Positions 47,844 through 57,015 of a stretch of DNA of 64,000 nucleotides are shown one piece after another (the first letter of the stretch is position 1; every line of letters starts with the position of its first letter). This stretch comes from Atherix ibis (lineage: Eukaryota > Arthropoda > Insecta > Diptera > Athericidae): assembly GCA_958298945.1 (NCBI GenBank), contig OY282606.1, positions 78,479,622 to 78,543,621 on the forward strand, written 5' to 3'. The notes beneath the pieces are model-generated. The model was given only the letters and a program-made list of their open reading frames with translations, had not been told where the DNA came from and ran no database searches. Position numbers and translations under genes: made by a program.

Positions 47844-48862
47844 CCAGGTGTATAAGTGGATACCACGCCAAAAAAAATTCCTTCTCTTTCGAGGCAAACC
47901 ACTCATCAAGCCATTTGCGAATGTTTTCGTAAGAATCGAAGTGCTGCTCAACGAACAAGTGGCCCATCGACGAAAACAGATGGTAGTCGGAAGGGGCCAA
48001 GTCTTGTGAATAAGCGGGGTGGGGTAGCACCTCCCAGTTGAGTGTCTCCAAGTAGATTCGGACCATTTTTGACGTGTGCGATAGTGTGTTGTCGTGGAGG
48101 AAAATCAACTTGTCATATCTTTGCTGATAATCCGTCCTTTTTTCACGCAGAGCACGGTGTAATTTGATCAGTTGTTGGTGGCAGCGGTGTTGCGTTTAGG
48201 ATTCTCGAAATATATCTACTTTTCATCGCCTGTCACAATCCGATGCAGGAACGACTTTCTTTTTTGTCTGGCGAGCAAGATTTCGCATGCGTTTTGGCGT
48301 CGCTCCATCTGCCTGTCGTTCAATTCATGCGGCACCCATTTTCCGATCTTTTAAATCTTCCCTATGGCACGCAGACATATGGAAATGGCTGGTTGAGTAA
48401 CACCCAATTGCTCCGCGAGCATTTTTTGCGATTGGGTATCATCTTCGTCCAAAAGAGCCTGCAATTGATGGTCCTCAAACTTCCTAGGCCGATTTTCGCG
48501 CTTCTTGTCCCACAAGCAAAATTGCCGTCTTCAAACCGACGAAACCAATCTCGGCATATTGTTTCCAATAAAACACTGTCACCATAGGCCTCCATAAGCA
48601 TTCAAAGCGATTCGGCAGCCGATTTCTTCAAATTGAAGAAGAAAAGCAGAGCTTCCAGCATATGCTCTTTTTCTGTCATAAAACTAGACGTGATTATCAA
48701 AGGAAAAATGTATGTTGTTGTACGAAATTGTTGACAATGTGCACTGATTAATGTTGACAGATGTCAAACTCATAAAAAAAAGTTCGGCGTGCCCATGGTA
48801 GCTTAATACGCTCACTCACGCCATCTATGACTAAACAGTCGGATTTAAGCTTATACACCTGG
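47844..48862 (-). mobile_element. Mos1-like mariner, deleted copy with TA duplication
   Basis: TA at 47842-47843 and 48863-48864 flank CCAGGTGTATAAG (left) and CTTATACACCTGG (right). The transposase is on the minus strand. The 3' end is shortened: only about 13 bp of terminal repeat remain before coding sequence (GTGGATACCACGCC), so roughly 110 bp present in the 8.9-kb copy are gone. A second deletion of about 170 bp removes the segment between FENSKR and the HHQQLIKLH-like block. Length 1019 bp against 1244 bp for the other copy. Confidence 0.93.
47850..48680 (-). pseudogene. Mos1-like mariner transposase, deleted
   Basis: The minus strand reads MLMEAYGDSVLLETICRDWF then RRFEDGNF (helix-turn-helix), a frame change, IVTGDEK (first aspartate, the following tryptophan codon now a stop), the internal deletion, MIFLHDNTLSHTS (second aspartate), YSQDLAPSDYHLF (third, 34 apart) and FDSYENIRKWLDEWFASKEK. 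All three aspartates remain, but reading frames and length are lost. Confidence 0.88.
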
Positions 48863-48894
48863 TAATTTTTCTAATTATTTTTTTTTGTTAACTG

Positions 48895-49170
48895 GGAGAC
48901 CGGTCTAGGCCTGCCTGCTGGATCAGATAACTCCAGGCGTTCTTGGTTGGTGCCGTAGTCGTTCGCATGTTTTTGGTATGCTGGCTAACACCAGCATTCC
49001 CCCGAAGACAGGGCTACATCGTCTTCTGCAACCATAAATAATGGAGCCACTGTACACTTTCCACATAGGATCTTCGTCACCCATAAGGACCAATTGTCTA
49101 GACCATCGGTAGCCTATTAAGTGTCTAGGCCACCGCAGCCAGGTGGTCCCGATAGCACTCTAGGATCTCG
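48895..49170 (-). pseudogene. LINE C-terminal fragment (RLRWxGH type)
   Basis: The minus strand reads WLRWPRHLIGYRWSRQLVLM (compare the RLRWLGHVxRM motif near the C-terminus of several LINE reverse transcriptases), and toward its 3' end, in another frame, APTKNAWSYLIQQAGLDRS, resembling the NRxAWRxLIxQA ending. A second piece of the same motif lies in inverted orientation at 49.95 kb. The clade is not certain (RTE/CR1-like is possible). Confidence 0.5.
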
Positions 49171-49343
49171 TATTTTTCTTCAATAATATTAAGAAAACAT
49201 TACTTTTATTGTTTAATATTAATGAATTTGTTTTGATTTTATGAACTTGTCGATATTAAAATAACTTTTTTTACGTAATTCATATTTTTTTAAAAATATT
49301 TTGTATTAATTTGTATAGAAAAAGTACGATTTTATTTTTTTTT

Positions 49344-49613
49344 TTTCTAAAAAGTGCAAAGTTGTACCTCGACTTATGCGAATTTTTATTGGGCACATGA
49401 AACTTTGTTACTTCGGGGTATAACTGTAAATGTTACGGGAACTCGAAAGGAGGATCGCTTCAAATTCAGATTAATCTGCTTTAAATGCGAACGCGGGATC
49501 AGGAACCCCCCAGTCCGGGGAATGGGCCCTGACTATTGGCGTAGGCTTCAAGGTGGCTGTGATGATATGATGGTGACAGCCAGCTGGGGTTATAGTCTGA
49601 GGTGTGAACACTA
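49344..49613 (+). CDS. Possible unidentified exon or TE scrap
   Basis: An open stretch of about 86 codons with balanced composition in AT-rich surroundings, reading HETLLLRGITVNVTGTRKED, LICFKCERGIRNPPVRGMGP and VTASWGYSLRCEH. It is preceded by a long T tract ending TCTAAAAAG and followed by GTAAGT (49614-49619), a consensus 5' splice site, so it could be spliced as an internal exon. No domain is recognised; the cysteines do not form a known finger. It may equally be part of an unknown transposon, as both neighbours are. Confidence 0.2.
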
Positions 49614-49810
49614 GTAAGTTTCTCCATAGATTTTCTTATATCAATCCAACATGTGTCCTCCATGTAAAAACCAACATTTTGTTTTTGGTGGTGGGTTGAA
49701 AGTGGAAAATCTTAAAAAAATGTCCAATCTCGGCCGTGTCGTCAATAGGCTTGTGTATCTCTCAGGACAAGTTCAAGTAGAGCATACGTAGAAGATGTAC
49801 TGATCAGTAC

Positions 49811-49865
49811 TTCTGCGTCAACTTGGCCTGCAGCCAGTGAATTCTGCGTCAACTTGACCTGCAGC
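49811..49865. repeat. Tandem duplication, 31-bp period
   Basis: TTCTGCGTCAACTTGGCCTG then CAGC, followed by a second copy from 49842 with one change. Confidence 0.9.
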
Positions 49866-49924
49866 AAAAACCATTATTATAAGGTTATTCCCCAAAAAAT
49901 CTGTGCATATTGAACGGCGAGATC

Positions 49925-49985
49925 CTGAAGCGCTTCCACGAATAGGCTGCGGTGGTCTGGACACTTAATCCGTATGGATAAGAAT
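49925..49985 (+). pseudogene. LINE scrap, RLRWSGHLIRMD
   Basis: The + strand frame reads NRLRWSGHLIRMDKNN. At nucleotide level, GGCTGCGGTGG-CT-GACACTTAAT is shared in inverted orientation with about 49110-49136. It leads directly into the coding repeat that follows. Confidence 0.55.
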
Positions 49986-49989
49986 AACA

Positions 49990-50640
49990 AATATTTAAAC
50001 ATTTTGAAATTGACTGCTGCGCAAGCCAAAAACTTCTGGCGTTTTTTGATTTAGCAAGCCTTAACAAGACTCCCTATAATGTAAAGAAGTCCAAATTTTT
50101 ATAATAGGAAAATGGGTGAGGAACATGCTGTCCGGAAAGATCTTCCTTTCAGGATGCTTAAAGATGCTCGATTTGACAAACTAGAAGACCGTGGCGTAGA
50201 TCCAGTACCATTGGCGATCTTTCTTTTAGCAGGCCCAAAAAACTCAGGATGATGTAAAGACAGCAAAAAAGTAGTTTTTAAGATTATGGATGGGAAATAT
50301 CCTTTCCAAAAAGACCCTGCTTTCATGACTTTTAAACATGCTGCAATTGACATCCTAGATGACCCCGACCGACGTCTGGCTTTCACTGATTTAGCAAGCG
50401 TTGACCTTGCTAAATCAGTGAACGCCAGACGTCCCAAAGGTGTAAGGAAATTAAGAAAATCGATGTTCTTGCCCGGAAAGGCCTAGCTGTCAGGACCCTG
50501 CTTTCAAATTACTTAAATACTTCTGGCGTTAATTGTTTTATATGGCCTTAAACTCACTCCTTATGACGTAAAGAAGGTTGAAAAATATTGATTAAAAAAC
50601 TGATGGAAACTACAACGAAAAAGCTATCAAACAAATTTTG
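49990..50640 (+). pseudogene. Unidentified coding tandem repeat, ~57-residue unit
   Basis: About four degenerate units with a 165-180 bp period, recognisable both in DNA and in translation. Unit 1: IFKHFEIDCCASQKLLAFFD then LASLNKTPYNVKKSKFL. Unit 2: HAVRKDLPFRMLKDARFDKL then EDRGVDPVPLAIFLL. Unit 3: MDGKYPFQKDPAFMTFKHAA then IDILDDPDRRLAFTDLAS (open frame 50286-50486). Unit 4: LLKY...LKLTPYDVKKVEK, then a TDGNYNEKAIKQ tail. Shared positions: KDxAFxxLKxAxxDxL, LAFxDLASL and TPYDVKKVxK. Frame changes and stops separate the units, so it is a pseudogene of a repeat protein or a mobile-element gene. I do not recognise the family. Confidence 0.6.
50371..50433. repeat. Foldback, 28-bp arms, inside coding repeat
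   Basis: Arms at about 50371-50398 and 50406-50433 (start GACGTCTGGC, contain CACTGATTTAGCAAG) are complementary with one mismatch around a ~7-nt spacer. The left arm matches unit 1 of the surrounding repeat (CTGGCG...GATTTAGCAAGC), so it is the original and the right arm is the inverted duplicate. Confidence 0.92.
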
Positions 50641-51415
50641 ACGCCAATAGTACTAGAATGCCGGTAGATGGAACGAATTGCACACAATGAACAAGTGTAC
50701 GAACATGAGTAAAAAAGGTGTGAGACCGATAACGATTTGTAGACTTATTGTGAATTGTGCTGTGCCATTTGCCGTTCACATTCGCACGACACAAATGACC
50801 ACTCCACCCCACTAGCATCTCGCAAAACCTATCATTAAACTTTATCTTTAACCAATTTATTGACTAACGCTTTGGAAATGATCGACAGACGACAGGTACA
50901 AAACTTAAAGCGCTTACTTCGATTGTAGACTACGATAACTTATCATGAAACTTGATTATTGATAGCGTAAAAACAGAAATAAATAACAAAAGGATAAAAA
51001 ATCATTGGTTTCCATTTTCTTCTTTTTGTAATTAAATTTTTTTTTAATTTATTAAAAATGGCCAAGGCAATATGGAGAACTTCTTGGTTGTCATGCTTAC
51101 ATAGAAAAATGTTGATAAGAACCGAATAGCTTTGGAAAGTTTTTTTTCATTTATTTATTTATAAGCAAATATTATTTATATAGTCATTTTTTATACACAT
51201 TTGTTTACTCTTATTTAATCTTTTCCATTTGTTTTTGTTTTGTTTTTACGGTTTTATTTTAGATTAAAAAAAATGCAATTATCAACAAGAGCCATACGAA
51301 AACGACAGCTTTTTTATAAGTAAATTTTGTAGGAAAATAAATAAAAATAGATTGCCTTGATTAATTGTCACTGTGGCCACATGGTCAGAGTTATCGTTAT
51401 AATAAATGACCATAA
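50641..51415. other. Noncoding stretch
   Basis: No gene recognised; AT-rich beyond 50980. Confidence 0.6.
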
Positions 51416-51419
51416 AACG

Positions 51420-52170
51420 AAATAGAATAACATAAAAATATGATTAGTGTTGCCATATCCAAATGCAAAAGCATACAGTTCGGGAGCACTAGTATGATTG
51501 GACATATGAGAATAGAACTTTTTATAACGAGACACAGTCACATAAAAAACAAATGGGACTTCAAGATCACGATGAATAACAGTATTGCGAATATAAAAGA
51601 GAGCGCCGACAATTGTACGGAGTATTTTTGATTGATGCGATTGAATAAGACGGGAATTGGAAGGCTTTGTAGAGCCTTAAAGTTCTAGTCCGTAAGTCCA
51701 AATAGGTTTCACTAGGGTATTGTATAAGAGTACTTTGCTATCTATAGTAAGTTTAGAACTTTTGTCTAGAAGTCGAACTAGCTATAGGTCTTTTACGTCT
51801 TGTATGTGGGTTCCATGTCAAGCGTTTATCTAAGTTCATCGCCGCCATTAAGGTATATGAGAGGTTTATGGCGGAGAGTAAGAGTTACGTGGGTATATTT
51901 ACATTCATAACTTTTATTCTCCATCTTGTAAACCAGTTTTGTAGGGTTTGGATTTAGGTTTGGAGAATTTCGCTAGATACAAGGCACGCCATATCATTGA
52001 CGTATCTAGCGAAGAAGGTATAGGGACAGCTTGGGATATCGGATGTATAAAAGTTGTAGAGGGTGGGCCCAAGTATACTTCCATGTGGAGCACCAGCAAA
52101 TATCGGAGAGAAATTGGTGAGTTCCTTGAATTTCTTTACTTGGAAGTGTCAGTTGGAAGGGGATAATTAG
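51420..52170 (-). pseudogene. Jockey-type LINE fragment, minus strand
   Basis: The minus strand reads, with frame changes, a YLLVLHMEVYLGPPSTTFIH stretch (remnant of the PQGS region), MACLVSSEILQT, LQNWFTRWRIK, NLDKRLTWNPHT, LLDKSSKLTIDSKVLLYNTL then VKPIWTYGLEL, SKILRTI, VIHRDLEVPFVF and SRYKKFYSHMSNHT. It is the same subfamily as the 19.5-20.4 kb fragment and covers almost the same part of ORF2. It is 5'-truncated, with the catalytic YADD replaced (YVND). Confidence 0.85.
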
Positions 52171-52179
52171 GAAAAATAT

Positions 52180-52935
52180 ATGACCTTTTCAAAAAATTAA
52201 TGGCTATTGTCAGAAAAACAAGTAAAATTTTGAACAATTTTTGCCAAAAAGTGTGCAAATTTTTTTTTAAATTTTTAATGGGAGAAAAAATTGTGAGTTG
52301 TTGGAGAGTTTTTTGCCGTAGAAATTTTTGCAAAACTTGTTAGTTGGGAAAAATGAAATTTTAAAAAACATTTTGAATATTGAACTGAAAAATAAAAAAA
52401 TCGTTGAAAGTATTTAATAAGAACTAAAAAAAATCGGTGAAACGGAAACTAAAAAAGTTCTCAAACTTTAGCCCAAATTGAAAATTTCGAAAAGTTTATC
52501 TGTCTAAATTTTTTTAATAAAAATTTCCCATAAAATATTTTTGAAAAATTTACACAAAACGATTAGAAAATTCACTAAATATATAATAATAAGAAATATG
52601 GCTCTTCTTTACCTAGAAGAACATTTGTAAGATGTTCGAACTCAAGATCGTATTGATCATGGTGCCTACAACTTGTATGCCGTGAACTCGTATGATTATT
52701 GAATTAAGAAAAGCTTTAATTGTTATACTAAAGCTTATTAATTGATAAAATATATGGAAGCTTAAGGAAGTTTTATTTCGAATTAATAAAAAAGAAAATC
52801 TTTTAGCAAAAAGTATCCTTTTATGGACTATTATTGTGGGAACTCAAAAATATCTCAAAGTATAATATAAATTTTTAAAACGTTGTTCTTTTATTTATTT
52901 TATATTTTCACATAAATACAAGAAATTCCAGTATA
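52180..52935. other. AT-rich noncoding stretch
   Basis: Nothing recognised. Confidence 0.6.
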
Positions 52936-52993
52936 AAATATGTTATATGAAGCGGCACCAAAAGAGGATTGTGCCGCTCCATATAACATATTT
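52936..52993. repeat. Foldback, 23-bp arms
   Basis: Arms 52936-52958 and 52971-52993 (AAATATGTTATATG then AGCGGCAC) are complementary with one mismatch around a 12-nt spacer (CAAAAGAGGATT). The GC-rich inner end argues against chance AT pairing. Confidence 0.93.
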
Positions 52994-55560
52994 GTAGGTT
53001 AGACAAGGTATCGACAACCTTTGTTTTACTGCGGATTTAAAATTAACCAAAATGTGAGTTTAAAAAGACCTTCTAAATCAGTGGTATTTTCATTTAGCGA
53101 ATAATAAGATAAATTTTAATGCAAAAATAATAACAATACGCTTTTAAACTTTAAATATGAAATTTCAAAATTATAATTCTTATTATTGCAAATACAAACA
53201 TAATTAAATGAACTTTATTCTCGATGTCAACGGTTGCTCTGATGCTGAACTTGTGACGTCAATTTAGTCAAGTCTGGCCTATAGTTAGTCGTCTTGAGCT
53301 GAATGGAAATATTTGAATTTTTTGTAGTTCATCCGCTCTGGTGCTGACTTAAAATAAATTTCATGTGTAGAAATATTTACTCACATTTATAATTTGAACC
53401 ACATGGTAAAGCCAATTTTTTAAAAGATGTAAACTTTTTAGGAAAAGATGGCTATCTTCTGTTATTTTCAAATTTTTTCGCAAGCTGTATTCCGCCTAGA
53501 ACCGTAACTGCTAGTATTCAGCATAGGTGCCTTAAAAATTTGAGCCTCTTGTGGATAAACCCAGGTGGGTAAACCCACTGCCGCTGCAACTCAAATTTTT
53601 TTGTTATGAAATTTCATATGGGACTTGGACATTTGGGTTTATCTATGCTAAAATGTTATTTTTAGTTTGTTTTTCATTTATTTTCGAAATGTTCGTTTCA
53701 TTTTTTTCTAATATATTTTTTTGTATGTACTTAATTTTTGGTGGGTAATTTATCAAATAGATCACCAATAATAAATGAAGTTTTTGTAGTGCGTTACGAG
53801 ATATGAAACAGGAAAATTTGGAGCAATGATGTGCCATCAAATATTGTGTTAAGATTGGTGAATTTGCTTTTTTGTTTGACTTACAAAAAATGCAACCAGC
53901 TTAGGGAAACATTCCTTATCAAGAGCAAAAGATTTTCAATGCCACAAATCATTTTTGAGAAGCCGACAAGTACTGGAAGACAAACCTCGCTCAGGGAAGT
54001 CTTCAGCAAAAAAATCTGATGAAAATGTATAGTGAGCAAAGGCTTTCGTGAGGTCAGAAGCTCGATTAATCAGCCTTAGAATAAGGATTTTTCTGCGTCA
54101 GATCGGACATTGCCGACACCTAGATGCGCCACCATGACAACGCGCATCAGGAGGAAGTGAAAGACGCGAATGAAACATTTTATAACGATACACAATTACA
54201 AGCACCTAAATTACTTTAAATCTTCTGAATTTAAATGTTTTTCCCCACACAACACTACTCACTTATTAGTAAAGATTTCCTATTTTTCACAATTACTTCT
54301 GTTAATTTACCAAATTAAATCGTATGAATTTTGGTTTCAGAACGAATATACGACGGCAAAAGACAATAAATCAGTCAAAATTTATCGTCTTTGATTTCGA
54401 ATAGCATTGATTTTGACCCAATTAAATTCAGACCCCATTTGGATATCTTTCCTTCTGTCGGTCTGTCTGTATCCACTCTCATACGTTAAGTAATTCATTT
54501 ACGTCAGAGTTAATCAATTCGAACCGACACACTATCCTGTCCATATGCCAAAGCGTAAAATTGAATCGTCTTTTTTTTTGTGGTAGGTCCACTGGTTTTA
54601 GCCTTTCAATGCGGCAGAATTTTGTGGTATAGTGTCTTTGGTAATGGTTATTGGTCATTTGGTGATTTGCAGACTCACCATGGAGGTCATTTTTGCTGGG
54701 TAGAGTAGACGAAACGGGCCGGATATTGCTCGATATTGTATTTTTCAAAAACTTTTCAACTTCGAGGTGGTCCCAACTAAAGCCTGTCATTTCATCAGTT
54801 GTTATGCCTGAATACGATTATTTCTTATTTTTTATTTAATTTTTTCATTTGCAGTTTTTATTCTTTTAATATTTTGTTTCTGTTTTTTTAGTCCATACTT
54901 TCGATTGTGATTGCCTTCGCTTCTCCTCTGTTTTACGAAAATTTCATTCATTTCAATTCAAATTTTTCTCATGATTACTGATATGAATACTGCTGCAACT
55001 ACCCTATTCTGTTAATTCCTCCTCACTCCTTAGTCACCAAGCAATCTTCTCCCAAATCCTCATGCAAGTCACAGAAATCTCTGACCTCTCAGAGCAAATT
55101 TCACATTTCCATCGAACTCGTGATTGTTCATTCCTATCAATAATGACTTTGATTGATAAATTAAAGAAATTTTATTGGCAAATTGATAAACTGAAAAATT
55201 GTAATTTAATATCTGCACACAATTCCTTGTTGACCAAACAACTTGTGCGGCGACAGCACACTTGAATTAATCTTCAATTTATTTTCAATTCAACATTTTT
55301 ACTATCCGATTCGAAGCAATCGATAAAATTCAAAACGAACGACATGAATAGTATTTCTGAAGAGTTGGTGATGGATTTTACCAATTATTCTAGAATATGT
55401 AATTTTAACTTTAAATCGTGTTTATAATATTTACACAAATGAATAAATCAGTTATTTGTGAAGTAAACAATTTCGTTAAATTAGCATTTTGAATATTCAT
55501 TTTTAATGAATTTTACTTATTAATTATAAATTATTTAAATTAGTAGAATAGGCAATTACC
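52994..55560. other. Noncoding stretch with short open frames
   Basis: Mostly AT-rich. 53990-54180 is balanced and may contain a LINE scrap (FLRQIGHCRHLD on the + strand), too short to assign. The minus-strand frame 54790-54479 is listed separately. No other feature. Confidence 0.5.
54479..54790 (-). CDS. Unidentified 103-codon open frame
   Basis: The frame opens with ATG (MTGFSWDHLEVEKFLKN) and runs through RPVSSTLPSKNDLHGE, QRHYTTKFCRIERLKPVDLP and LWHMDRIVCRFELIN. The residue mix is protein-like rather than AT-biased, but no family is recognised. No splice context or repeat partner was found in the window. It could be chance, a single exon or an unknown element. Confidence 0.15.
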   Translation of the reverse strand: MTGFSWDHLEVEKFLKNTISSNIRPVSSTLPSKNDLHGESANHQMTNNHYQRHYTTKFCRIERLKPVDLPQKKRRFNFTLWHMDRIVCRFELINSDVNELLNV

Positions 55561-55708
55561 AACTCGCCCATCTGCAGGAAAATTTTCCTCGAACAGTTGA
55601 ATGGGCTCGAAGAATGTTGTTTTCTATTCACAGATGCGGCGACCCACATGTTGATCTACTTCCTTTGCAGTTATTGGAGTTAATGACACCCAAATCTGTG
55701 ATCAATAT

Positions 55709-55756
55709 TTTAGAGTATTTCTGTACAGGGCGGTTTCTGTACAGAAATACTCTAAA
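55709..55756. repeat. Foldback, 20-bp perfect arms
   Basis: TTTAGAGTATTTCTGTACAG at 55709-55728 and its exact complement at 55737-55756, with an 8-nt spacer GGCGGTTT. Confidence 0.95.
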
Positions 55757-55829
55757 TTGTATGTCACGAATTTGGGGAGCAATCGACGCAATATGATCAT
55801 CGTTACTCATAGCCAAGTAACACTAGCAG

Positions 55830-56145
55830 CTTTTGAATAATCCTCTGCTCAACATAGCCTACTCAACAACAGGGGCATTTAAGGATTATAGGAATGAATC
55901 TACTAATCAGTTAGCTGCTCTCACAATGGCAAACGACATCCTTAAGCATTTGTAGAAATATATACTAAACTAATATTGGGAAGGGCTCCCATCTCATCAG
56001 CAAACTACCAAAACTCAAGTCTACCGAATATAGTTATTTTTTTCTTTTTGGAAACAACACACATCCTTTCTGCCAGTCCTATAACCTCATAGTCGTGGTG
56101 CTATAAAATGGCATCTAACTCATGTCTTAGATACCTTACTTTAGA
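55830..56145 (+). pseudogene. I-type LINE 3' fragment
   Basis: The + strand reads RNESTNQLAALTMAN (end of an RNase H-like domain) and then FLFGNNTHPFCQS, the start of the C-terminal zinc-knuckle block. This jumps directly to the 3' untranslated word CATAGTCGTGGTGCTATAAA then ATGGC (about 56091-56115). The same words occur at the end of the long I-type element (FLFGNTNRPFCQSCGTHF and ACGGTCGTGGCGCTATGAAG then TGGC at 62.35 kb). The piece between is deleted. Confidence 0.7.
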
Positions 56146-56168
56146 AATATTCATCATACAAGAAGATG

Positions 56169-56226
56169 AGTTATCTGCGGGAATCTCGTTCAAATAGTCC
56201 ATTGAACGAGATTCCCGCAGATAACT
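56169..56226. repeat. Foldback, 25-bp perfect arms, at array edge
   Basis: Arms 56169-56193 and 56202-56226 (contain ATCTGCGGGAATCTCGTT) are exactly complementary around an 8-nt spacer. The right arm is the start of the ~160-bp tandem array, so the left arm is an inverted duplicate of the array edge. Confidence 0.96.
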
Positions 56227-57015
56227 TCATTTTTAGTCCTCAAAATAAGGAGTAAAAACCATCATAATTTTTTCGAGAAAAAGAATTCCTAAAAAGTACT
56301 CCCAAAAACAGAGATATTCATTAAATAAGGAGACAAAAATTGCTCATAGAAAGAGATTCCAGCAGATATTCTCAGTTTTCGTCATTAAAATGAGGAGTGA
56401 AAGCTATCACGATTTTCCCGATAAATAAAATTACTAAAAATTACTTATGAACAGAAGCTTTATTCGGAAAATAGAGATATTCATCAAATAAGGAGATAAA
56501 AATTGCCCATTGAAAGAAATTCCTGCAAATATCTTCATTTTTAGTTATCAAAATGAGGAGTGAATACCGTCGCCAATGTATCTAAAAAAAATTTCCAAAA
56601 AGTACTTATAAACAGAAGTTTTATTCCAAAAAAGAGACATTCATCAAAAAAGGAGATAAAAATTGCTATTGAAAGAAATTCTCGCAGATATCTTAATTTT
56701 TAGTCATCAAAATAAGGAGTGAAAACCATCACGATTTTTTCGATAAAAAAATACTACAAATTATTTATGAACAGAAGTTTTATCTCGAAAATAGAGGTAT
56801 TCATCAAATAAGGAGATAAGAATTGCTCATTGGAAGAGATTACCGCAGATATCCTCAGTTTTAATCATTAAAAGGAGAAGTAAAAACCGTCACCATTTTT
56901 TCGAGAAAAAAAATTCTTAAAAATTACTCACGAAGAGAAGTTTTATCCCAAAAATAGATATATTCATTAAATAAGAAGATAAAAATTGCTCACTGAAAGG
57001 GATTCCCGCAGCTGA
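56202..57015. repeat. Tandem array, ~160-bp period, five units
   Basis: The mark ATTCCCGCAGATA (with variants) falls at 56211, 56356, 56519, 56678, 56839 and 57002, giving periods of 145, 163, 159, 161 and 163 bp. Each unit carries ATTCATCAAATAAGGAGATA then AAAATTGC, AACAGAAGTTTTAT and AAGGAGTGAAAACC-TCAC. Units differ by roughly a tenth or more of positions. Noncoding. Confidence 0.93.

Noticed and set aside
56202..57015. CRISPR-like repeat array
   Set aside because: Units of ~160 bp diverge along their whole length with no constant-repeat/variable-spacer pattern; the context is eukaryotic.
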